From NCBI GenBank assembly GCA_963702925.1, contig OY969771.1:1612001-1676000 (forward strand): a DNA stretch of 64,000 nucleotides. Direction: 5' to 3'. Shown here piece after piece: positions 55,196 through 62,901 of the stretch. Below the pieces are notes generated by a model. The model was not told the DNA's origin. It made no database searches and saw only the letters and a list, made by a program, of their open reading frames with translations. Position 1 is the first letter of the stretch; each line of letters opens with the position of its first letter. The position numbers were made by a program, and so were the translations under genes. This DNA comes from CAIKMD01 sp963702925. Lineage in GTDB: Bacteria > Pseudomonadota > Alphaproteobacteria > ATCC43930 > CGMCC-115725.

Positions 55196-56080
55196 TCAAG
55201 GCCTCGCCGCCAAGGCTTCGTCGCGCGCCGTAGCGATAACGCGCGCGGCAAGCGCCGCTGCGACACGGCGCCGGTAATCCGCCGAGGCATGAACATCGGC
55301 AATCGGGTCGATCGCATCCTGAAGACCGCTCATCGCGCCATCGATATCGCCCGCTTCGAGCCGCGTGCCGACAAGGTGTTCCGGCACGGAATCAATTCGC
55401 ACTGGCGCCGCTTCCGCGCCGCCAATGCCCAGCGCCATGCGCCGACACACGCCATCGCCATCGAGCGCCAACTGGCACGAGGCGGCGACGAGCGCGAAAT
55501 CGCTGCGCCTGACGCTCATTTCCTCGAAACCGGTGCCGAGCCTTGTCGCGCCGCGCCAGAGCGGAAAGCGGATGCGGGTCAGGCACTCATCGGTTTCGAG
55601 CGCGGTCGTCATCGCACCTTGGAAGAACGCGGCGATCGGAATGACGCGTTCGCCCTTGCCCGAGCGCGCCGTGATCTCGCCATCGAGCGTGCGCGCGACG
55701 AGGCCGATTTCGGCGGCCGGATCGGCATTGGCGAGACTGCCGCCGATCGTGCCGCGATTGCGCGTCTGCGGGTGGCCGACCATACGCAACGCCTTGGCGA
55801 GAAGCGGCAAGCGGCGCCGCAAAGTGGCGTCGGCCAAGACATCGGCCTGGCGCGTCGCGGCACCGATCGTGACGCCATCATCATCGGCCGTGATGCCCTT
55901 TAGTTCGGCGATCCGATTGATATCGACCAGCAACGTCGGCCGCGCGAGCCGCATCGCCAGAATCGGCACCAGCGTCTGGCCGCCAGCGATGATTTTGCCT
56001 TCGCCTCTTGCGCCGTCGAGCAAGCGGCAAACCTCTTCGACCGTGCCGGCGCATGCATAGTCGAACTCCGCGGCTTTCAT
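55196..56080 (-). CDS. Molybdenum hydroxylase FAD subunit
   Basis: A 294-aa FAD-binding subunit (CoxM type). FAD contacts are IIAGGQTLVPILAMRLARP and RNRGTIGGSLANADPAAEI. ATG 56080 is 4 nt behind the Rieske stop; a longer frame reaching 56413 lies antisense to nothing but inside the Rieske gene and is rejected. Electrons from this subunit may go to the adjacent Rieske protein or to NAD. Confidence 0.9.
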   Translation of the reverse strand: MKAAEFDYACAGTVEEVCRLLDGARGEGKIIAGGQTLVPILAMRLARPTLLVDINRIAELKGITADDDGVTIGAATRQADVLADATLRRRLPLLAKALRMVGHPQTRNRGTIGGSLANADPAAEIGLVARTLDGEITARSGKGERVIPIAAFFQGAMTTALETDECLTRIRFPLWRGATRLGTGFEEMSVRRSDFALVAASCQLALDGDGVCRRMALGIGGAEAAPVRIDSVPEHLVGTRLEAGDIDGAMSGLQDAIDPIADVHASADYRRRVAAALAARVIATARDEALAARP

Positions 56081-56084
56081 TCCG

Positions 56085-56453
56085 TCAGCCCGGCACCTGC
56101 AAATAGACGCGCTCGTTGCGCACCGCGACTTCCATCGGCTCCAGCCGCACCGACGCGTCGCCCGGGTGGCAACCGGTTTCGAGATTGAACTCGTAGCCAT
56201 GCCAAGGACAAACGATGTTGCGGGTAGACGAGAAGCGCAACCCGCGGCTGGTCTTGTCGGCAGCGAGGATCTCTTCGGTCTGATTGAATATCTTGCCCTG
56301 ACAGACCGGGCCGCCGTAATGCGGACATTCGTTGCGATAGGCGACAAGCTTATTGCCCAGGCGGAAAATCCCGATCTCGATCGGACCCACGGCCAAAACC
56401 CGCCCATCGCCATCAGCGAATTCGCTTAGCTTGCCAATTTCGATCTCGGCCAT
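56085..56453 (-). CDS. Stand-alone Rieske [2Fe-2S] protein with an extended cluster loop
   Basis: A 122-aa Rieske ferredoxin-like protein. Cluster motifs are NECPHYGG and IVCPWHGYEFN, giving Cys-X-His and Cys-X2-His. The spacer between the motifs is 36 residues instead of the usual 15-17 and includes AADKTSRGLRF. It is flanked by the FAD subunit and a small basic protein, so it is likely the electron carrier of the hydroxylase or the monooxygenase. Confidence 0.85.
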   Translation of the reverse strand: MAEIEIGKLSEFADGDGRVLAVGPIEIGIFRLGNKLVAYRNECPHYGGPVCQGKIFNQTEEILAADKTSRGLRFSSTRNIVCPWHGYEFNLETGCHPGDASVRLEPMEVAVRNERVYLQVPG

Positions 56454-56470
56454 CCGCTCCCCACTTTTCT

Positions 56471-56845
56471 TTATGCCTCGGCAACCGGCCGCCGGAACCA
56501 CATCGCCACGTCGAACAAATTGAGATCGACCGCCCGGATTATCGCGCAAGCCGCCACGACGGCTTCGGTCGGCGTGACGGCGCCCTCGATGAAGGGAGCG
56601 ATTTCGCGCTCGGCGTCCTCCGCCTTGGCGGCATAGGTCTTCACCACGGCGGTGAGCACGCGGCGCAGCTGCGCATCGCTGATCTTGTCGATATCGCCGC
56701 GCCGCAACGCGGTCTCCAGCAACCGGCAGAAATTCGCGCTGGGATCGGCCGCGGCGGTAGCGCGCAAAGGCGCCTTGCGCGCGCGCGCCTTGGCGCCGCG
56801 TTTTGCCGTCGATCGCTTTGCACGATAAGGCTTTTTCGTCATCAC
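56471..56845 (-). CDS. Small protein with a basic N-terminus, function unknown
   Basis: A 124-aa protein. Residues 3-30 are very rich in Lys/Arg/Ala (RAKRSTAKRGAKARARKAP). The rest is helical (about 38-115) with ADPSANFCRLLETALRRGD and AACAIIRAVDLNLFDVAMWF. It sits 17 nt before the Rieske gene in the same operon. It could be an assembly or partner protein for the Rieske or hydroxylase enzymes, or a nucleic-acid-binding protein. Not recognised. Confidence 0.65.
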   Translation of the reverse strand: MMTKKPYRAKRSTAKRGAKARARKAPLRATAAADPSANFCRLLETALRRGDIDKISDAQLRRVLTAVVKTYAAKAEDAEREIAPFIEGAVTPTEAVVAACAIIRAVDLNLFDVAMWFRRPVAEA

Positions 56846-56878
56846 AACGGCTCTTTATTGCACGGCGCCAGACCCTGC

Positions 56879-58108
56879 TCAACCCTTCTCGGGCCAGCGC
56901 GGTGCGGAGCGCACATGCTCGGGTCGGACGCCCACGCCAATGAGATAGGCCGTGAGCCCGCGAAGCGCGGGAAACCTCTGAATCAAACGGAAAATCAGTG
57001 GCGGATCGAGCGGCACGCCGCTGCCCAGAACGCGGCTCAAAACCCGGTTTTGCACCATGATCTGGAAGGCTTGCGTCACGCGCGCCGGGAATTCACGCCG
57101 GCGTTGCAGACGGGCAAGGTCTTCGTCGCGCAGCTGCCGGGCGGCCAACGGTGTAGCCAAGAGATTTGCGGCCGCCACCGCGTCCTGCACGGCGAGATTG
57201 ATGCCCACCCCGCCCACCGGCGACATCGCATGGGCAGCGTCACCAATGCAGAGGAGCCCTGGCCGATGCCAGCGCGCCAGCCGGTTCACCTGCACGGCCA
57301 GAAGCTTGATCTTCTCCCAATCGTCGAGCGCATCGACCCGGCCGGCGACATACGGCGCCAACTCGGCAATTCGCACATGAAAGGCCGCGAGTCCCTCGCG
57401 GCGGATGTCGTCCAGCGTGCCTTTCGGGATGACGTAGCCGAATTGCCAATAATCGCCGCGGTCGATGGCGACCATGATGCGGCCGGCAGCAAAACGCCCC
57501 ATGGTTTCGTCCGGATCGCTTGGCATGCGCGGTAGACTGAACCACAAGACATCCATGGGCGCGCCGAAATCCTGGATCGCGAGCCCGGCTTTCTCGCGCA
57601 CGAGCGAGCCACGCCCATCGGCCGCCAGCACGAGATCGGCGCGCACCTCAAGCGGCCCATGCGGCGTGGTCGCGGTGACGCCGGCGACACGCCCGCCATC
57701 TTCGATGATGCCGGTCACCTCCGCATTCATTTTCAACGAAAAGGTCGGATAACGTGCGGCCTGCTTGACGAGAAAGCTGAGGAAATCCCATTGCGGCATG
57801 AAAGCGATGTAGGGGCAGCGCAGCTTCAACCGCGCAAAATCCGCCATGGTCGCCGTGGTGTCGCCGAATTGCATGGCGAGGGTGGCGGCTTTCTGGTGCG
57901 GCAGAGCGAGAAATTCATCGAGAAAGCCGAGCTCGTACATGAGCTGAAGCGTCGACGGGTGGATGGTGTCGCCGCGAAAGTCGCGAAAGAAATCGGCGTG
58001 CTTTTCCAGCACCACGACATCGACGCCGGCCCGCGCCAAAAGCAGCCCGGCCATGACTCCCGCCGGGCCGCCGCCGGCGATACAACAACGCACAGAGATT
58101 TTTTGCAT
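56879..58108 (-). CDS. FAD-dependent aromatic hydroxylase-type monooxygenase
   Basis: A 409-aa class A flavoprotein monooxygenase. Motifs: IAGGGPAGVMAGLLLARAG (GXGXXG, FAD ADP), DLVLAADGRGSLVR (DG motif) and CIGDAAHAMSPVGGVGINLAVQDA (GD motif). Relatives hydroxylate phenolic or pyridine rings with NAD(P)H. It is first gene of the compact minus-strand operon and diverges from the flavin-nucleotide protein at 58247. Confidence 0.88.
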   Translation of the reverse strand: MQKISVRCCIAGGGPAGVMAGLLLARAGVDVVVLEKHADFFRDFRGDTIHPSTLQLMYELGFLDEFLALPHQKAATLAMQFGDTTATMADFARLKLRCPYIAFMPQWDFLSFLVKQAARYPTFSLKMNAEVTGIIEDGGRVAGVTATTPHGPLEVRADLVLAADGRGSLVREKAGLAIQDFGAPMDVLWFSLPRMPSDPDETMGRFAAGRIMVAIDRGDYWQFGYVIPKGTLDDIRREGLAAFHVRIAELAPYVAGRVDALDDWEKIKLLAVQVNRLARWHRPGLLCIGDAAHAMSPVGGVGINLAVQDAVAAANLLATPLAARQLRDEDLARLQRRREFPARVTQAFQIMVQNRVLSRVLGSGVPLDPPLIFRLIQRFPALRGLTAYLIGVGVRPEHVRSAPRWPEKG

Positions 58109-58246
58109 CGCGCTCCCTAGTCGATTGTCGCCTTAGCAGCGCCGCCGGGCAAGCGGTGCGCCCTTGCCGGAAACGCGGAAATCCCTCACTCTAGCCGCCT
58201 TTCGAAACGAGCCCGGCTGCGCACGGGCAAAAACAAGGGAGCAGAG

Positions 58247-58687
58247 ATGATCAAGATGACGGAATTGATTCGCGGCCTGCTGAATTCGGCGCTGGCCGAT
58301 GGCACGCCTTGCCTGGTGGGAACCGCGAGCAAGGACGGTTTTCCGCAGATCAGCCCCAAAGGCAGCGTAGTGGTCTTCAATGACGATACGCTGTGCTATT
58401 GGGAGCGCAGCAATCGCAGCTCGCTGAAGCGTCTGGCCGAGAACCCCCATGTCGCAATCTATTACCGCAACGCGGCCAAGGCGAAGGACATGCCCTATCG
58501 CGCAGGCGCGATCCGCTTTTATGGCGACGCTCACGTCGTGACGAGCGGTCCCGATCGCGACAAGGTGTGGGAGCTCATTCCCGAGGCCGAGCGCAAGCCC
58601 GATCCGGAGAAGAAAGGCGCGGCGGTGCTGGTCCGCCTCGACCGGGTGGAAGAAATCTCCGGCAATATCGTCATGCAGCGCGACTGA
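58247..58687 (+). CDS. Pyridoxamine 5'-phosphate oxidase-family flavin-binding protein
   Basis: A 146-aa split-barrel protein. Starts at ATG 58247 behind GGAGCAG. Family pattern PCLVGTASKDGFPQISPKGSVVV and LCYWERSNRSSLKRL. Members bind FMN or F420 and reduce or sense small molecules. It is the only plus-strand gene inside the catabolic block and may be an accessory flavin reductase. Substrate unknown. Confidence 0.8.
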   Translation: MIKMTELIRGLLNSALADGTPCLVGTASKDGFPQISPKGSVVVFNDDTLCYWERSNRSSLKRLAENPHVAIYYRNAAKAKDMPYRAGAIRFYGDAHVVTSGPDRDKVWELIPEAERKPDPEKKGAAVLVRLDRVEEISGNIVMQRD

Positions 58688-58736
58688 GCCGCACATCGCC
58701 GCATAAACGCAGGCGAATGAGCGCGCAGGCCGGGCA

Positions 58737-60374
58737 TCAACGCTCGGCCGAGCGCTCGCTCGCGCGCTCGGTGATGAATTCGAGCAGCGCCGGCACGCCG
58801 TCGCGAGTTTTTTCCACCGCGCGTTTGATCGCCGGCACGATCGCGCCCGGCTCGGTCACGCGTTCGCCCCAGGCACCGAGCGCGCGCGCGAAGTCGGCGT
58901 AATTGCCGCTGATGTCGGTGGAGCGGAATTTCTCGGTGGAATATTTCATCACGCCCAATTCCGCCGACATCACATAATTGTTGAAGAGAATCGAGAGGAT
59001 CGGCAGGCGCGCGCGCACCGCCGTTTCGATATCCATGCCGGTGAAGCCGATGGCCGCGTCGCCCCAGACATTGATGCACAGCTTGTCCGGCGCGGCGAGT
59101 TTGGCGCCGATCGCGAGGCCGAGACCGTAGCCGAGCTGGGTGCTTTTGCCCCAGCCGATATAAGAGCGCGGCGTCTTCGACTGCCAGAAGGGAACGATCT
59201 GATCGCGCGGGCTGCCCAAATCATGGGTGACGATGGTGTTGGGCACATCGACCGTGTGCATCAAATCCCAGATGACGCGATAGGGCGATAACGGCGTCGA
59301 ATTCGAGGTCAGCTTCGGCATCCATTGCCCAAGCCATTCCTCCTTGAGCTCGCGAATCCGGCCGGTGACCGCGGCAAGCCGGCCGCGCGGCTTGCCTTTC
59401 AGCCGGTCTCGGACTTCCTCGATCAGCGCATCGAGCGCGAGCGCGGCATCGCCGACCAAAGCGTAGTCACACGCGATGTCCTTGTTGATGTCCGCCGGAT
59501 CGAGCGTCAGATGCGCCATCTTCTTGCCTTTGGGCATCTGCATGTTGAACGGCGTCGCGGTCCAGCTGCAGCCCGCGCCGAAGATGAGATCGGCGTCGTG
59601 CAGCATGCGATGGAACTGCTTCGAATAGGTCGTGCTGCCGGCGCCTAGAGCGAGCGGATGGGTTTCGTCGAACACGCTTTTGCCGGGATTGCTGGTGCCG
59701 ACCGGCGCTTCCAAAAGCTCGGCCAAGGTCTGAAGCTGGCTCCAGGCCTTCGCGTAATGGATCCCTTGGCCGGCAAAGATCACCGGACGTTCGGCCGCGA
59801 CCAGCGCCGCGGCGACCTCGGAAACCGAGCGCGGATCCGGGCCGACGCGCAAACGCGGCGTCTTTGCATAGACCAGCGGTTCCGGCACTTCTTCGTTCCA
59901 GAGATCGACCGGGATCTCGACCATGGTCGGGCCGGGACGGCCATTCTTCGCCTGGGTGAAAGCGCGCCGCATCGCATCCGGCACCGCCGACGGGACGGTA
60001 ACTTGTTCGACCGACTTGGTGACATGGCGGAAATTGAGCTGGGCGCTGAAATTCGGCTTAACCCCCGCCTGCGCGCGCGGATGCCCGGCCGGAATCACAA
60101 CCAAAGGCACGGATTCGGCGTAAGCCTGCGCGATGCCGCCGAAAGCGTTCTCGGTGCCCGGCCCTTGCTGCATGGCGAAAACGCCCACGCGGTCGCCGCA
60201 CGAGACCCGGCCGAGCGCATCGGCCATGTGGACGCCCGTGCGTTCCTGCCGCACCAGAATCGGGCGAATGCCCGCTTCGGCCGCGGCCTCGATCAAGCCG
60301 TTGCGCGGATAGCAGATAAGATCTTCGACGCCTTCGCGACGCAGGATTTGCGCGATGGCCGCACTGACTTTCAT
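58737..60374 (-). CDS. Thiamine diphosphate-dependent enzyme (decarboxylase/synthase family)
   Basis: A 545-aa ThDP enzyme. The cofactor-activating glutamate is in ILVRQERTGVHMADALG, and the ThDP/Mg motif begins GDAAIGFTGMDIETAV and ends FNNY. Layout is PYR-central-PP as in acetolactate synthase, benzoylformate decarboxylase and oxalyl-CoA decarboxylase. ATG 60374 is 11 nt behind the tandem amidohydrolases, so it may act on their 2-oxo-acid product. Specificity is not determinable. Confidence 0.85.
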   Translation of the reverse strand: MKVSAAIAQILRREGVEDLICYPRNGLIEAAAEAGIRPILVRQERTGVHMADALGRVSCGDRVGVFAMQQGPGTENAFGGIAQAYAESVPLVVIPAGHPRAQAGVKPNFSAQLNFRHVTKSVEQVTVPSAVPDAMRRAFTQAKNGRPGPTMVEIPVDLWNEEVPEPLVYAKTPRLRVGPDPRSVSEVAAALVAAERPVIFAGQGIHYAKAWSQLQTLAELLEAPVGTSNPGKSVFDETHPLALGAGSTTYSKQFHRMLHDADLIFGAGCSWTATPFNMQMPKGKKMAHLTLDPADINKDIACDYALVGDAALALDALIEEVRDRLKGKPRGRLAAVTGRIRELKEEWLGQWMPKLTSNSTPLSPYRVIWDLMHTVDVPNTIVTHDLGSPRDQIVPFWQSKTPRSYIGWGKSTQLGYGLGLAIGAKLAAPDKLCINVWGDAAIGFTGMDIETAVRARLPILSILFNNYVMSAELGVMKYSTEKFRSTDISGNYADFARALGAWGERVTEPGAIVPAIKRAVEKTRDGVPALLEFITERASERSAER

Positions 60375-60384
60375 GGTCTGCCTT

Positions 60385-61611
60385 TCATTGGGCCGCGTGG
60401 GCGGCAAGTCGCTTGATCTTGGTTTCCGACAGAATGGGATCGAGGTTGAACACGCGCTTGGCATTGCCGCCAAGGATGTTGCGCTTGGCCTGCTCGCTCA
60501 AGAACGGCAGGTCGTAGATCGTGCTCGGCAAATCCATGTCCCAATGCGGATAGTCGGACGCGTACATGAGCTGGGTTTCGGCGTTGATCATCTTGAAAGT
60601 GAGCTCGAGCGCCTCGCGATTGGCGACCATTTCCATCGGCTGGGTCGAGTAATACATCTCGCGCATGTAATCCGAGGGCTTGCGCTTCAAGAGCGGAACC
60701 TCGGAGCTGCGCATCATCCATTCATTGTCGAGACGCTGCATCAGGAACGGAATCCACGCCAAGCCGCTTTCGATCCAGCAGACTTTCAATTTGGGGAAAC
60801 GCTCCGGCAAACCGTTGCACAGCCAATTGGTAAGGTGGACCATGTTGAACCAGACGAACCCCAGCGCATGGACCGCGATGAAACGGTTGCACAGCGACAT
60901 GCTCTGGTCCTCGCCCCAGGCATAGGCGCCATGGAAGACGATGGTCAGGCCGCGCTCTTCCATCGCGCGCCAAGTCTTCATGAAGGCGTTGTCGTGGACG
61001 CTTTTGTAATGCGGCGAAACGACGGTGAAGCCGATCACGCCTTTCCTGTCGCCGAAATCCTCGACCATCTTGTAACAGGCCTCGGGATCCTTGAACGGCA
61101 GGTAAAGCGTTGACTTGATGCGCGGCTCATGCGCCAGAACCTCGTCGCACAGCCAGCGGTTATAGGCACGCGCCAGAGCCACTTCGACTTCGGTGCGCGG
61201 GGTCGTGCCCAGGAACAGCATCGGCGTCGGGAACAAGCACGAGATGTCGACGCCGATTGCATCCATCCACCGCTTGGTCAGGGTGATATCGCGATGCGGG
61301 GTCGGCGGCGTCTTTTCCAGCCGCCGCCCGTGGTTGCGGGTGACGCGCCCGCCGAGATTTTGATAGGCCCCCGCCGTCGAGGTCAGGCCCTGCATCCCGA
61401 AGCCCTGATACTTCGCCTGGGCGCGCATCACCGGATCTTCGATATATTCGATGATCTGGGCAAAGGAATCGGTTTCGTAATGATGGGCATCGACGTCGAC
61501 GATCAGGAAATCCTGATAGCGCCGCTGGATCGCCTGTTGATCGGCATGCGCCAGCAGCGTCTTGGTATCGAATTCCTCGACCGACAGATCGCGAAAACTG
61601 ACCGTATCCAC
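60385..61611 (-). CDS. Amidohydrolase family protein (tandem copy 1)
   Basis: A 408-aa TIM-barrel metal hydrolase of the amidohydrolase_2 group, starting at GTG 61611 behind GGGAGG. Probable metal ligands are in IVDVDAHHYE near residue 38, IVFHGAYAWGED and the active-site Asp in YASDYPHWDM. It is the most divergent of the three tandem copies and lies directly upstream of the ThDP enzyme. Hydrolase or decarboxylase activity cannot be chosen from sequence. Confidence 0.85.
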   Translation of the reverse strand: MDTVSFRDLSVEEFDTKTLLAHADQQAIQRRYQDFLIVDVDAHHYETDSFAQIIEYIEDPVMRAQAKYQGFGMQGLTSTAGAYQNLGGRVTRNHGRRLEKTPPTPHRDITLTKRWMDAIGVDISCLFPTPMLFLGTTPRTEVEVALARAYNRWLCDEVLAHEPRIKSTLYLPFKDPEACYKMVEDFGDRKGVIGFTVVSPHYKSVHDNAFMKTWRAMEERGLTIVFHGAYAWGEDQSMSLCNRFIAVHALGFVWFNMVHLTNWLCNGLPERFPKLKVCWIESGLAWIPFLMQRLDNEWMMRSSEVPLLKRKPSDYMREMYYSTQPMEMVANREALELTFKMINAETQLMYASDYPHWDMDLPSTIYDLPFLSEQAKRNILGGNAKRVFNLDPILSETKIKRLAAHAAQ

Positions 61612-61633
61612 CGACCCGTCCTCCCGATAACAA

Positions 61634-62869
61634 TTATCGCGCGACGCGCGACGCGAGACGCTGACTCTTCACTTCCGACATGACCGGCTCGAGATTGAAG
61701 AAGCGCTTGGCGTTGCCGCCCAGGATGCTGCGCTTGGCGTGCTCCGAAAGGAACGGCAAATCGTAGATCGTGCTCGGCAGATCCATGTCCCAATGCGGAT
61801 AATCCGAGGAATACATCAGCTGCGTTTCGGCGTTGATCATCTTGAAGGTGAGTTCCAAGGCTTCCTTGTTGTTCACCATCTCCATCGGCTGCGTCGAGTA
61901 GTACATCTCGCGCATATAGTCCGAGGGCTTGCGCTTCAACAGCGGCACCTCGGAACTGCGCATCATCCATTCGTTGTCGAGACGCTGCATCAGGAAGGGC
62001 ACCCAAGCCAGGCCGCTTTCCACCCAGGCGACCTTCAATTTCGGGAACCGCTCGGGCAGGCCGTTGCAGAGCCAATTGGTCATGTGCAGGATATTAAACC
62101 AGGCGAAGCCCAGCGCGTGCACGGCCATGAAGCGGTTGCACAGCTGAAGGCTCTGGTCGCCGCCCCAGGCATAGGCGCCGTGGAAAACCAACGGCATGTT
62201 CGCCTCTTCGAGCAGGGCGTAGGTCTTCATATAGGCGTTGTCGTAGATCGCCTTGTAACGCGGCGAGACGATGGTGAAGCCGATGACGCCTTTCTTGCCG
62301 GCGAAATCCTTGACCATCTTGTAGCTGCCCTCGGGGTCGTTGAGCGGCAGATAAAGGGTCGAGCAGATTCTCGGCTCCTGCGCCAGCACGTTCTCCACGA
62401 GCCAGGCGTTATAGGCGCGCGCCAAGGCGTTCTCGACCTCGGCCCGCGGGGTCAGGCCCAAGGTCAGCATCGGCGTCGGGAAGAGACACACCATGTCGAT
62501 GCCGATCGCGTCCATCCACCGCTTGGTCAGGGTGACGTCGCGATGCGGCGTCGGCGGAGTCTTCTCGTTGGGATTCCCGCCCGTGCGCCGCGTCACCCGC
62601 CCCATCAAATTCTGGTAGCCGCCGCCTGCCGTCGCCGAGGTGATGCCGCCCAGGCCGAAGCCCTGATATTTGGCCTGATCGCGCATGACCGGATCTTCGA
62701 TGTACTCGCAGATCTGGGCATAGGACGTCGTCTCGAAGTGATGGCCGTCGATGTCGACAATGAGGAAGTCTTCATAGCGCCGCTGCACCGATTGCTGATC
62801 GGCATGGGCGAGCAAGGTCTTGGTATCGATCTCGGCGATCGACCAATCGCGGACATTGATCGTATCCAT
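61634..62869 (-). CDS. Amidohydrolase family protein (tandem copy 2)
   Basis: A 411-aa paralogue with the same layout: IVDIDGHHFE, LVFHGAYAWGGDQ and YSSDYPHWDM. Its middle and C-terminal parts are nearly identical in long runs to copy 3 (for example VAWVESGLAWVPFLMQRLDN), indicating a recent duplication. 22 nt before copy 1. Possibly the copies form mixed oligomers or handle different substrates. Confidence 0.85.
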   Translation of the reverse strand: MDTINVRDWSIAEIDTKTLLAHADQQSVQRRYEDFLIVDIDGHHFETTSYAQICEYIEDPVMRDQAKYQGFGLGGITSATAGGGYQNLMGRVTRRTGGNPNEKTPPTPHRDVTLTKRWMDAIGIDMVCLFPTPMLTLGLTPRAEVENALARAYNAWLVENVLAQEPRICSTLYLPLNDPEGSYKMVKDFAGKKGVIGFTIVSPRYKAIYDNAYMKTYALLEEANMPLVFHGAYAWGGDQSLQLCNRFMAVHALGFAWFNILHMTNWLCNGLPERFPKLKVAWVESGLAWVPFLMQRLDNEWMMRSSEVPLLKRKPSDYMREMYYSTQPMEMVNNKEALELTFKMINAETQLMYSSDYPHWDMDLPSTIYDLPFLSEHAKRSILGGNAKRFFNLEPVMSEVKSQRLASRVAR

Positions 62870-62901
62870 GGGTTTCGCTCCCTCCTATCGCGTTTTGCTT
62901 T

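Noticed and set aside
52297..56080. Carbon monoxide dehydrogenase (coxMSL)
   Set aside because: The large subunit lacks the AYRCSFR active-site loop and has a hydroxylase-type RGFGQ region and GEAGYLGAP glutamate motif.
43515..58108. Complete nicotinate (nic) degradation pathway
   Set aside because: Enzyme classes overlap (Mo hydroxylase, FAD monooxygenase, alpha/beta hydrolase, isochorismatase family), but no clear 2,5-dihydroxypyridine dioxygenase or maleate isomerase is present, and UbiD, amidohydrolases and the ThDP enzyme do not belong to it.
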